Source of the DNA: Bartonella harrusi
Lineage (GTDB): Bacteria; Pseudomonadota; Alphaproteobacteria; Rhizobiales; Rhizobiaceae
Assembly: GCF_024297065.1 (NCBI RefSeq)
Contig: NZ_CP101114.1
Location: forward strand, 1,426,001 to 1,490,000
Direction: 5' to 3'
Length of the DNA: 64,000 nt
The translations under genes and the position numbers were made by a program. This document shows, one piece after another, positions 52,566 through 61,624 of this stretch. The notes under the pieces are model-generated. The model did no database searches. It worked only from the letters and a program-made list of their open reading frames with translations, and had not been told where the DNA came from. Numbering within the stretch: position 1 is the stretch's first letter; each line of letters opens with the position of its first letter.

Positions 52566-55369
52566 GTTTTGCTTCCCCCCTGCTTTTACTAGGACTCTTG
52601 TCTTTACCAATCATTTGGTGGTTGTTGCGCATAACACCGCCATCTCCGCATAAAGAACTCTTTCCTCCTTTGCGTTTTCTTCCAAAACCAACGCACCAAC
52701 AGGAAACGGCAAACCATACACCCTGGTGGTTACTGTTATTACGTTTAACCATAGCAGCACTCATTATTATCGCTTTAGCGCAACCTATTTGGAATCAAAA
52801 ACCAATTATCCTCTCCGGCTCTCAACCCCTAGCACTTATTATCGATAATGGATGGGCATCTATAAGAGAATGGAAAAAACGTATTTCTATTGCTGAAAAT
52901 CTCCTTGCACAAGCAGAAAAACAGCAAAAAAATATCTATTTTCTTGCAACAGCCGAAAATGATAACGCCAATAGAGGTCCTCTTCCGGCAGAAACCATCA
53001 AACAACAATTAATGCATTTGCAACCCCGACCATGGCCGGTCAATCGTATACATGCCCTAAAAAAGCTGATTGAAATAAACAAAGGGAAACCTCTTGATAT
53101 TGCTTACTTAAGTGATGGCTTACAAACAGAGGAAGATGATCAAACTTTCTCTCTTATTGAACAACTTAAACCCAAAACATTTCTATGGTACTTATCTGAT
53201 ATTTCTGATTTAACCGGCATAACAGCTATAGAAAATAACAATGGCGATATGGCCGTACGCGTTATCCGTTCAATAACCCATGGCAAGACTCCCGTCACCT
53301 TGAACCTTTATGATGCAAACAATCAACTCCTCAATCGTTTTACGACCAATTTCCCTGAGGGAGAAACAACAACGCTCGTACCTTTTAATGTTCCCCTTGA
53401 GCTGCGCAATGACATTGCTTGGATAAAAATGAGCAATCAAGCCCATGCTGCGGCAACCTTCTTAGTAGACAGCCATAACAGGGTGAGTCGTGTTGCTCTT
53501 CTCTCACCAAACACGCGTGAAATGGTACAACCTTTGCTCTCTCCATTTTACTATATTATCAAAGCATTACAAGGCCATACACAACTTATAACAGCCGATG
53601 GAAGCGAACTTTCTACCGATCTTGATCACTTACTCAAACAAAATCCTTCTGTTTTCATTATGGGTGACATTGTCAACATGTCAAAAGAAGCTGAAAACAA
53701 ACTCTCTGACTTTGTCAATAAAGGAGGAACACTCATCCGCTTTGCGGGAGAAAATCTGAGTACTGCAGAACATTACGATAGTCTGCTTCCGGTGCCGCTT
53801 CGTCATGGCAAGCGTTCACTTGGGAGTATTATGTCTTGGACGAAACCACAAAAACTTGCGCCATTTGCAAAAAATAGCTTATTCTTTAATCTTCCTTTTC
53901 CAGAAGATGTCACTGTCTCACGCCAAATCTTAGCAGAACCAAGCCCAGATCTTTTTGAAAAAACATGGCTTAGTCTTTCTGATGGAACCCCCCTTATTAC
54001 AGCGTCTAAACGTGGCAAAGGAACACTCATTCTGATTCATATTGCGCCAGATCCCACATGGTCAAATCTTCCTCTTTCTGGCTTTTTTGCGCAAATGTTG
54101 CAAAAATTGATCACCTTGAGCGCCTATAAAGACGCAAATCCAACACCCATAAAAGAAAAAACAACAATACAAAAGCCTTGGCGAACAATGACCGCTGATG
54201 GAAAACTACAAATACCTCCTCCTTATGTTGTCTCACTGGTCCTTGAGAACCAAAATCCACCTTCTCCCTCCTCTCTTACTCCTCCTGGGCTTTATGGTGT
54301 AAAAAATAATTTTTATGCCCTTAATCTCTTAAACCCTTCATCACATTTGAAGAAACAATCATCGTTATCATCCTCCTTAAAAGAAAGTCCTCTCTCTTAC
54401 GATACAAAAGAACAACACTTTATTGGTCCACTGTTAGGATTAGCCGTCTTATTATTCGCCTTTGACAATTTTCTTATGTTATGGAGGGGAAGCGCTTTTT
54501 CTTTTAACCGGCGGCGTAATATACTGCTTCTCTTATCCCTTGTAATAAGTCTCATTACCTTTTTTCTCTATAGCGCAATTGTGCATGCACAAGGGACAGA
54601 AAATAACGATGAAACGATAATACAAGCAGCGGGTGCAACACACCTTGCTTACGTTGTGACACATAACCATGAAATTGACACAACGAGCAGGAGTTGTCTA
54701 GAAGCACTCAACCAATTTATCGCAGAACGGACAATGCTCTCGCCAAGTTCTGTAAGAGCTCTTGATCTCGATAAAGATGAACTCGCTTTCTATCCTCTGA
54801 TTTACTGGCCCATTGATGCGAATAGTCCTTTACCAACACCAAAGAGCCTAGAAAAAATCAATAACTTTATGAAACACGGAGGCACAATTCTCTTTGACAC
54901 ACGCGATCAAATAAACGCCAACCTTAATCTTGAAGGTGCGGCGACTCCAGAGACACAAAGATTACGAACCATCTTAAAAGGATTAAATATCCCCGCTATT
55001 GAACCCGCTTCAACGGATCATGTGATTGCGCGTTCTTTTTATATTATGCCGGATTTTCCCGGTCTCTACCGTGGTTCACCTTTGTGGGTTGAATCATCCT
55101 CAACCAATAAAAAAGCAAACAATTCTCAAAGCTTTGGTGATAATGTAAGTTCTCTCCTGATTACCGGAAATAACTTTGCTGGGGCTTGGGCACTCGATAA
55201 AAAAGGCATGTGGAAATACCCCCTTATTCCCAATGATCCAATGCAACGCCTCTGGGCATTTCGTGCAGGATTAAATATAGTTATCTACGTCCTTACAGGA
55301 AACTATAAAGCTGACCAAGTTCATGTTCCAGCACTTTTAGAACGCTTTAAGCGAGAAAGAAAGCAATGA
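52562..55369 (+). CDS. DUF4159 membrane protein with BatA-like N-terminus
   Basis: The 935-residue protein starts at TTG after AGGAGGTTGCC. The N-terminal region has two membrane segments in the BatA/aerotolerance style (LLLLGLLSLPIIWWLLRI and LLLLRLTIAALIIIALAQPI). A long periplasmic middle part contains a GATase-like fold region. Two more membrane segments follow near residues 620-675, and a C-terminal DUF4159 domain (from about residue 695: THLAYVVTHN). Its ATG neighbour overlaps by 4 bases. The function is unknown; the operon suggests envelope assembly or stress tolerance. Confidence 0.85.
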   Translation: MSFASPLLLLGLLSLPIIWWLLRITPPSPHKELFPPLRFLPKPTHQQETANHTPWWLLLLRLTIAALIIIALAQPIWNQKPIILSGSQPLALIIDNGWASIREWKKRISIAENLLAQAEKQQKNIYFLATAENDNANRGPLPAETIKQQLMHLQPRPWPVNRIHALKKLIEINKGKPLDIAYLSDGLQTEEDDQTFSLIEQLKPKTFLWYLSDISDLTGITAIENNNGDMAVRVIRSITHGKTPVTLNLYDANNQLLNRFTTNFPEGETTTLVPFNVPLELRNDIAWIKMSNQAHAAATFLVDSHNRVSRVALLSPNTREMVQPLLSPFYYIIKALQGHTQLITADGSELSTDLDHLLKQNPSVFIMGDIVNMSKEAENKLSDFVNKGGTLIRFAGENLSTAEHYDSLLPVPLRHGKRSLGSIMSWTKPQKLAPFAKNSLFFNLPFPEDVTVSRQILAEPSPDLFEKTWLSLSDGTPLITASKRGKGTLILIHIAPDPTWSNLPLSGFFAQMLQKLITLSAYKDANPTPIKEKTTIQKPWRTMTADGKLQIPPPYVVSLVLENQNPPSPSSLTPPGLYGVKNNFYALNLLNPSSHLKKQSSLSSSLKESPLSYDTKEQHFIGPLLGLAVLLFAFDNFLMLWRGSAFSFNRRRNILLLLSLVISLITFFLYSAIVHAQGTENNDETIIQAAGATHLAYVVTHNHEIDTTSRSCLEALNQFIAERTMLSPSSVRALDLDKDELAFYPLIYWPIDANSPLPTPKSLEKINNFMKHGGTILFDTRDQINANLNLEGAATPETQRLRTILKGLNIPAIEPASTDHVIARSFYIMPDFPGLYRGSPLWVESSSTNKKANNSQSFGDNVSSLLITGNNFAGAWALDKKGMWKYPLIPNDPMQRLWAFRAGLNIVIYVLTGNYKADQVHVPALLERFKRERKQ

Positions 55370-57462
55370 TACCATTCTTTACTTTTCAGCCTTTCTTGCC
55401 TCTCTCTTGGATTCTCTCCTTAGGAGGAATATCGGCTTGTTTTGTCATTATTGGTCTTGTTACACAACGTAAAGGATCTTTCTTGCGCCTTATGGCATTG
55501 GCATCTCTCATCCTTGCTTTGCTTAATCCAATGATTATAAAAGAGCAGCGTGAACCGCTTAAAAGTACGGTAGGCATTGTCATTGATCGCAGCAAAAGCC
55601 AAACATTTGGCACACGTACCAATGATAGTCATGAAGCACGTGCGCAATTAATCAATGCCTTGGCAAATTATCCACAATTTGAACCACGTTTTATCGAAGC
55701 TGGAAAACTTGCTGATAATCAATATACAGCCTCAACAAATTTGTTTCATGCTTTAACACAAGCGACATCTGATATCCCACCCTCTCGTTATGCAGGGACA
55801 ATTTTTATCACCGATGGACAAGTTCATGATATTCCTCCCATTGCAGATCTTCACTCTACAGCACCTATCAACGCTCTGATAACAGGAAGATCTGATGAAT
55901 TTGATCGGCAAATCAAAATTATTTCTCCCCCTCGTTTTGCTCTTATTAACAAACCACAGATGCTTTCTATCCTAGTAGAAGATAAAGGACACAGCCAAGA
56001 CACTCTCCCTAAGAAAGCAAATATTATTGTAAGCATCAATGGACAAGAAGTTGGTCAATATTCTGTAACCCCTGGTATCATTTTTCAAACTGAAATCACC
56101 CTTCCGCACGCTGAAAAAAATATTATTCAAGTCTCCACCAATATACATAAAGGCGAATTAAGCTTTGAAAACAACCGTTCTATGGCTATTATTGAAGGCA
56201 TTAGAGAAAGTTTGCATGTCCTTCTTATTTCAGGTGCACCTTACAATGGGGAACGGACATGGCGCGATCTTCTGAAAGGTGACTCTAATATAGATCTTGT
56301 TCATTTTACTATTTTGCGTCCTCCCAACAAAGCGGATAATACACCATCAAGCCAATTATCACTTGTGGTTTTCCCTACAAAAAGACTTTTTGTTGAAGAA
56401 ATTGATAATTTTGATCTCGTCATTCTTGATGGCTATCAACATTCTGCTGTTCTGCCATTAATCTATTATGATTATATCGCGCAGTATGTACAAAAGGGCG
56501 GTGCGTTGCTGATCGTAACAGGACCTGAATTTACTAAAGAAAATTCGCTTGCAAAGACACCTTTAATAAGCGTTCTTCCAGCATTACCCAATGGCATTAT
56601 CCTTCAAAAACCTTTTCGCCCCACATTAACCAAACAAGGTGAACGTCATCCTGTAACCAGAGATCTTGCAACCTCCACCACTCCAGCCTCTCAATGGGGA
56701 CGCTGGTTACGACAAATTGCCATTCAAAATATGCACAAAGGCAAGGTTCTCATGAAAGGTGCTGATGATCAACCGCTTTTGCTTCTTTCCCATGTTGGCA
56801 AAGGACGTGTGGGTATGCTGCTTTCCGATGAAAGTTGGCTTTGGGCAAGAGGTTTTGAGGGTGGAGGTCCTTATGCTGCTCTTTATCGCCGCATTGCCCA
56901 TTGGCTTATGAAAGAACCTGAACTTGAAGAGGAAAAGTTAAGCGCTACTAGCAATCATTATCGTTTAACCGTTCGTCGCCAAACACTCAAAGATCATCCA
57001 GAGCCAGCGGAAATAACTTTTCCTTCTGGAAAAAGAGAAAATATCACCCTTACAAAAGAGCAAGAAGGTGTCTTTACAGCCGCGATTGATACCAATGAAA
57101 CAGGAATTTTTACGATAAAAAACGATAATTTAACAGCCTTTTCTGCTGTAGGAATGCTTGATAATCTGGAACGGTTTGACTTAATTTCAACGAAAGAAAA
57201 ACTAGCTCCCATCAGTCAACACACTGGAGGTTATACCGTACGTTTATATGACAACGAAAAACAAGGTCTTCATCTTCCTCCATTAAAACTGATTCAATCG
57301 CAAAAAGACCGCGCACCTTCTCGTGCCCCTTCAATTGTTTTAAAAGAAGCAACAGAAACCCGTTTAATGAATTCTTTCTATTTTCCGGTCTTTTCTGGTC
57401 TCTTTGCACTGTTTGCATGCCTTTTACTATTGAACAGTCTGTGGTATCGTGAAGGACGTTAA
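55366..57462 (+). CDS. large membrane protein with VWA-like and GATase-like regions
   Basis: The 698-residue protein has two N-terminal membrane segments (LSLGGISACFVIIGLVTQ and FLRLMALASLILALLNPMII). A VWA-like stretch follows (STVGIVIDRSKSQTFG), then a central glutamine-amidotransferase-like fold (FDLVILDGYQHSAVLPLIYY, VQKGGALLIVTGPEF), a beta-rich part, and a C-terminal anchor (FPVFSGLFALFACLLLLNSL). It is the last gene of the MoxR cluster. This gene type is conserved in Rhizobiales without an assigned function. Confidence 0.82.
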   Translation: MIPFFTFQPFLPLSWILSLGGISACFVIIGLVTQRKGSFLRLMALASLILALLNPMIIKEQREPLKSTVGIVIDRSKSQTFGTRTNDSHEARAQLINALANYPQFEPRFIEAGKLADNQYTASTNLFHALTQATSDIPPSRYAGTIFITDGQVHDIPPIADLHSTAPINALITGRSDEFDRQIKIISPPRFALINKPQMLSILVEDKGHSQDTLPKKANIIVSINGQEVGQYSVTPGIIFQTEITLPHAEKNIIQVSTNIHKGELSFENNRSMAIIEGIRESLHVLLISGAPYNGERTWRDLLKGDSNIDLVHFTILRPPNKADNTPSSQLSLVVFPTKRLFVEEIDNFDLVILDGYQHSAVLPLIYYDYIAQYVQKGGALLIVTGPEFTKENSLAKTPLISVLPALPNGIILQKPFRPTLTKQGERHPVTRDLATSTTPASQWGRWLRQIAIQNMHKGKVLMKGADDQPLLLLSHVGKGRVGMLLSDESWLWARGFEGGGPYAALYRRIAHWLMKEPELEEEKLSATSNHYRLTVRRQTLKDHPEPAEITFPSGKRENITLTKEQEGVFTAAIDTNETGIFTIKNDNLTAFSAVGMLDNLERFDLISTKEKLAPISQHTGGYTVRLYDNEKQGLHLPPLKLIQSQKDRAPSRAPSIVLKEATETRLMNSFYFPVFSGLFALFACLLLLNSLWYREGR

Positions 57463-57489
57463 AAAAACCAAAGATTATATGACAATTTT

Positions 57490-57567
57490 ACAAGACAGCA
57501 CACGCTACGCAACATTACTCCCCAATAAAATAAAGAATAATATGATGGGGTATGCTGTCTTGTTTTA
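57490..57567 (+). terminator. long imperfect hairpin ending the MoxR operon
   Basis: Perfect 11-base outer arms ACAAGACAGCA (57490-57500) and TGCTGTCTTGT (57553-57563) enclose a second stem with CTCCCCA and TGGGG, then TTTATT. It starts 28 bases past the operon's last stop and is the likely transcription end. Confidence 0.6.
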
Positions 57568-57741
57568 TTCAAAACCAATAAGTATCAATTTCCAAAAACT
57601 TTTCTTACCTTTTCGGCAAATCGTTTTTTTTTATTTTATAATCCTCTCTTGCCTCAAAAAAATGGACACGCAATAGCTGAGGAAGTTCTTATAATGGCAA
57701 CTCTTATACTCTTTTGTATTGCCTAAATCGTTTTCCGCGCT

Positions 57742-58644
57742 ATGCTAACGCCTATGTTTTATCTCGCTCATATATCGGATGTGCATCTTTCCCCCCTACC
57801 ACAACCTTCTTTATTTGAACTGTGTGGAAAGCGTCTTACTGGCTATCTTAATTGGCAAAAAAAACGCAAACACAAAATGGAAACCAATGTTTTAGAAACT
57901 TTAATGGAAGCCTTTAAAAAAACAAATCCAGACCATCTTGTCATTTCTGGTGATCTTGTTAATCTTGCTCTCGATAAAGAATTTGAACAAGCACACACTT
58001 GGTTGCTTAACCAAGGACAACCTCAAGACATTTCTTTAACATTTGGCAATCATGACGCCTACGTTCGTGGTGCATTCCAAAAAGCCTGTACTCTCTTTCA
58101 ACCTTGGATTACAGGTGATTTCCCTCAAAATCCTGCCCTGCCCTTTCCTTATATGCGCATTCGCAAGAATGTTGCCATTATAGGAACTTCCTCAGCTATT
58201 GCGACACCACCTTTTCAAGCTTTTGGTTATTTTGGCAAAAGACAAGCGCAAGCTTTATCAAAACTTTTAAATGAGGCTGCGACACGCAATCTTTTTCGTG
58301 TTGTCATGATACATCATCCCCCCTTTCACCATGCAACCGCTTGGCATAAAAAACTATGGGGCATCAATCGTTTTCTAGACGTTATCAAACACCATGGTTG
58401 TGAACTCGTTCTTCACGGCCATACCCATCTCCCCACATTGCACACTATTACAGGAACAATGGGATCAATTCCTATTGTTGGTGTTTCTTCTGCATCGCAA
58501 GCTTTTGATGATAAAAAACCACCGGCAGGCTTCAATTTATTTGCTATTGAAAGCTTTCACCATCGATGGCGCTGCCAATTGCAACGTTATAGCCTTATCA
58601 ATCAAAACAATGAAATTGCCTGTACAGAAACAATTAATCTTTAA
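57742..58644 (+). CDS. calcineurin-like metallophosphoesterase
   Basis: The 300-residue protein shows all metal-site blocks of the family: HISDVHLSP, VISGDLVNLA, FGNHDAYV, MIHHPPFHH and LHGHTHLPT. This pattern resembles CpdA/YfcE-like phosphodiesterases acting on cyclic nucleotides or other phosphodiesters; the substrate is not determined. ATG at 57754 (MFYLAHIS) is an alternative start. Monocistronic and convergent with the cation transporter gene. Confidence 0.88.
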   Translation: MLTPMFYLAHISDVHLSPLPQPSLFELCGKRLTGYLNWQKKRKHKMETNVLETLMEAFKKTNPDHLVISGDLVNLALDKEFEQAHTWLLNQGQPQDISLTFGNHDAYVRGAFQKACTLFQPWITGDFPQNPALPFPYMRIRKNVAIIGTSSAIATPPFQAFGYFGKRQAQALSKLLNEAATRNLFRVVMIHHPPFHHATAWHKKLWGINRFLDVIKHHGCELVLHGHTHLPTLHTITGTMGSIPIVGVSSASQAFDDKKPPAGFNLFAIESFHHRWRCQLQRYSLINQNNEIACTETINL

Positions 58645-59015
58645 ACACGTGCTAACAACAACCTCAAAACTGCAAAAACAGCAAAAAACAAAAATCTCTT
58701 TACTTCATACCCCTTTAAATAATAGCTTTGTTTTCTCCTTATTCTAAGGAAAACAAATCTTAACCACTAATCTCATAAGAAATCCCATTTCTCTTGGGAT
58801 TATTTCCCCCCCTCGATCAGTGTTGTGATTCATATCACAAACTCACTGAAAAAGTCCGGATAAAAAATATTCCGTTGAACTTTATTTTTCTATGCTTAAT
58901 TGATGCAATGAAACTGAGATCAGATGTAAACGATCACTGTATTTTATAGGATGAGGGTACTTTATATCATCAAAAAATACAATATTTTACAATATCAAAT
59001 AATTGAGAAAAATTT
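58645..59015. other. gap between convergent genes
   Basis: About 370 bases. It holds a short hairpin (AATCCCA with TGGGATT, 58781-58801) that may end the phosphoesterase transcript, then the palindrome at 58823. No coding content is seen. Confidence 0.45.
58823..58840. promoter_or_regulatory. CRP/FNR-like palindrome between convergent genes
   Basis: TTGTGATTCATATCACAA is a perfect dyad with 7-base arms, and it contains TGTGA-N6-TCACA, the consensus half-sites of CRP. It is odd that both flanking genes end here, so no annotated promoter is near. A weak hairpin followed by T-rich sequence lies 15-50 bases to its right. Confidence 0.3.
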
Positions 59016-59924
59016 TTATATAAAAGGAACAACCGTTGTACCGAGAGGCAACTTCGCCTCCTCTTCCGGCTCAACATGAATAGAAATGCGCACATTATCA
59101 AATTCTTTTTGCAGAACAGCTTCAATTTTATCGCAAATCTGATGTGCTTCTCCAACCGACATTACGGCAGGTACAACCAAATGAAATTCTATAAAAGTCA
59201 CCCTACCAGCAACACGCGTAAGCAAATCATGAACTTCAAGTGCACCCTGCGCATTTGCAGAAATAAGCTCACGAATCCGCATCGTTTCATTCAATTCAAC
59301 TCCAACATCCATAAGCCCTTGAACGGCACTATTAATCACCTTCCAGCCCTGAAAAAGAATATTAATGGCAACAATGATTGCTAAAATCGGATCCAAGATC
59401 TCCCATCCCCCTATAAATCCAGCAATCAAACCAACTAAAATGGCAAAAGAGGTAAAAACATCCGTTATAAAATGCACCCCATCGGCTTTAAGAGCTGGTG
59501 AACGGTGGATTTTTCCCTGCCGAATCAGCACAAATCCCCACAGGGAATTTATGACACTTGCGCTAAGATGCATAACGATCCATATTCCAGGTTTTTGCAA
59601 CAATTTAACGGTCGAAAGAGCGATCCATGCTTCTCTTAAAATAATCATTGCCGCAATAATGATCAGGATTCCTTCAAGAATCGCAGAAAAATATTCCGCT
59701 TTATGATGTCCAAAAGGATGATCATGATCCGCCGGCTTCATACTGACTTTAACAGCCCACCACGCAGCCAATGCGGCAAGTATATTAACAATCGATTCCA
59801 ATGCATCTGAATAAAGTGCAACCGAATTAGTAATATAATATGCCCAATACTTCAAAGCAAAAACAATACAAGCAACAAAAATAGAGTATAAAGTTAAGCT
59901 TTGTATATTGATTTTTACAGCCAT
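59016..59924 (-). CDS. cation diffusion facilitator (CDF) transporter
   Basis: The 302-residue inner-membrane protein has six membrane segments and CDF motifs: SVALYSDALESIVNILAA in TM2 with metal-binding Asp, DHDHPFGHHKAEYFSA in the first loop, DGVHFITDVFTSF in TM5 with the His-x3-Asp pair, and a cytoplasmic C-terminal domain (HDLLTRVAGRVTFIEFHLVV). CDF proteins export Zn, Fe, Mn or similar ions in exchange for protons. The metal is not settled from sequence. Confidence 0.9.
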   Translation of the reverse strand: MAVKINIQSLTLYSIFVACIVFALKYWAYYITNSVALYSDALESIVNILAALAAWWAVKVSMKPADHDHPFGHHKAEYFSAILEGILIIIAAMIILREAWIALSTVKLLQKPGIWIVMHLSASVINSLWGFVLIRQGKIHRSPALKADGVHFITDVFTSFAILVGLIAGFIGGWEILDPILAIIVAINILFQGWKVINSAVQGLMDVGVELNETMRIRELISANAQGALEVHDLLTRVAGRVTFIEFHLVVPAVMSVGEAHQICDKIEAVLQKEFDNVRISIHVEPEEEAKLPLGTTVVPFI

Positions 59925-59960
59925 ATCTAGACCCTTGTCTTAACGCAATAAGGAAAAATA

Positions 59961-59994
59961 CTCTCACCCATATATCCCTCTCACCCATATATCC
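59961..59994 (+). repeat. 17-base tandem duplication
   Basis: CTCTCACCCATATATCC is present twice head to tail in the gap upstream of the CDF gene. It resembles in kind the 22-base duplication at the ychF stop. Confidence 0.9.
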
Positions 59995-60472
59995 TATGAT
60001 ATTTTTGAAATCCCGCCAATATTTCTTCAATGTCATAGAAACACCACAATATATCGAACAACCAGCACAATCCATCATTGTTATTACAACAACTGTCCAG
60101 CTATAGGATAGACATTGACAAATAAAATAATGCCGATACGGCACAAACAAGAAAAATAAATCCTCAAGGAAATAAAGTGCATATCCCTGATCATCCATAT
60201 TTTTTGAAACGCATAATGATGCTACATCCCTATAGATGCTCCGTCCTTATAACTGAGAGAATACCTGTTATTTTTTTCAAAGAGATCATATTTTCATACC
60301 ATAATTCAATCTTTTATGCACATTAAACCAATCGATATACCAGCATAAACGCGCACAGCTAGAAAAACACGGATCATTCTCCTTGCAACCCATACCGTAA
60401 CGGTATCAAAAAATATGCCTGCTAAAACAACACGCATCTTCAAAAACAAAGAAAAAACACGATGATCCCCAC
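59995..60472. other. gene-free stretch
   Basis: About 480 bases between the CDF gene's upstream region and the candidate small RNA. Open frames are short and show no family. The CDF promoter should be at its left edge. Confidence 0.4.
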
Positions 60473-60606
60473 AAAAAAAGAATCTGGGCATTGGGGACCC
60501 AGATTCTTTTCCCTTACAAATTAAGGGTGTGTAGAGCTTAGGAAATAGCGGGGACCTAAAACTCTACAACCGATACGAAAACAACATAGATTGTTTTGCA
60601 TTCGAT
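60473..60606 (-). ncRNA. candidate small RNA with three hairpins
   Basis: Read on the minus strand, about 130 bases form three consecutive stems. Stem 1 is GTAGAG/CTCTAC with inner TTAGG/CCTAA (60531-60567). Stem 2 is CCCTTA/TAAGGG (60511-60527). Stem 3 has perfect 9-base arms GAATCTGGG/CCCAGATTC (60480-60506), followed by seven T, a canonical intrinsic terminator. The loops of stems 1 and 3 both carry UCCCC, a common seed of anti-Shine-Dalgarno small RNAs. Promoter-like boxes lie upstream. There is no ORF inside. I do not recognise it as a known RNA family. Confidence 0.65.
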
Positions 60607-60612
60607 ATTTGT

Positions 60613-60641
60613 ACTTTATACCTATAGTTGCAACATGTCAA
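60613..60641 (-). promoter_or_regulatory. sigma-70-like promoter of the candidate small RNA
   Basis: On the minus strand a perfect TTGACA (60636-60641) is followed after 15 bases by TATAAA (60615-60620), or after 17 by TAAAGT (60613-60618). The expected transcription start is near 60606. Confidence 0.55.
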
Positions 60642-60753
60642 CCAAAATTCTACCATAGGTTTTAAAATAATGAATTTTTTTGCCTCTCTTATCAAAATCA
60701 AGTAAACACTTAACATCTCGTAATTTAGTAAAAAGAGTACGAAGACCCCCTTT

Positions 60754-61575
60754 ATGCATTTGAATATTACACCAATCTACCAAACGGATGATACACGTCT
60801 GAGCGATTATTATAACATTCGTGAAAGAAATCTTGTAGGACAACAACATAAATTTATTGCTGAAGGCAAAGTAATATTATCGGCATTGCTCTATTCGAAA
60901 GATTTTTTTGCTCTCTCATTGCTCATAGTAACAGAACGTCTTCCTGGACTTATGCCTCTTTTAGAGAAGACACAACCAGCATGTTCCATTTATTGCGTTC
61001 CGCAAAAAATTATGAACAATATTGTCGGTTTCCATGTTCATCGTGGTATACTCGGTGTCAGTAAACGCAAAACACTACCATCACTACAACAATTTTTACA
61101 AGATTTACCAGGAGAAGCTTTGATTCTCGTTTTATGCGGTATTTCTAACCATGATAATATAGGGGCTATTTTTCGCAACGCTGCTGCCTTTGCTAGTAAT
61201 AGCATTATTATCGACAAAACCTCATGCGATCCACTTTACCGCAAATCCATCAGAGTTTCTGTTAGCGCTGCTCTAAAAGTCCCCCTATACACAAGAAGCT
61301 GATAATAGTAGTATTCTAGAAACGCTCCATGGTGCAAATTTTCATACTTATGCACTTTTTCCCCCTCTGTCCGATGTACAACACTCAAGCAAGCAAAAAC
61401 AACAAAAAGAACAGCGCTTATTTTAGGAACAGAAGGTGATGGCCTGCCAACCGATATACTACAAAGATCAGAAACCTTACGTATTCTCATGGCTCAGGGC
61501 TTTGACAGTCTCAATGTTTCCACTGCAACAGGCATTGCACTCGCCCATTTTAGCGATTTTGATAAACTTTGCTAA
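60754..61575 (+). pseudogene. TrmH/RlmB-family RNA 2'-O-methyltransferase, frameshifted
   Basis: The first 180 codons read as a SpoU-type methyltransferase: an N-terminal substrate domain, then LCGISNHDNIGAIFRNAAAF and YRKSIRVSVSAALKVP. At a run of five C (61281-61285) the frame is lost; removing one C continues into PYTQEADNSSILETLHGANF. A second shift near 61415 is needed to reach ALILGTEGDGLP and MAQGFDSLNVSTATGIALAH, the SAM-binding knot, ending at 61575. As written the product lacks the knot and should be inactive. Presumably it once methylated rRNA or tRNA. Confidence 0.8.
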
Positions 61576-61624
61576 AAGGAATAATATTTTAAGTTATAAA
61601 ACAATGCCCATAAGCAGATCATTA

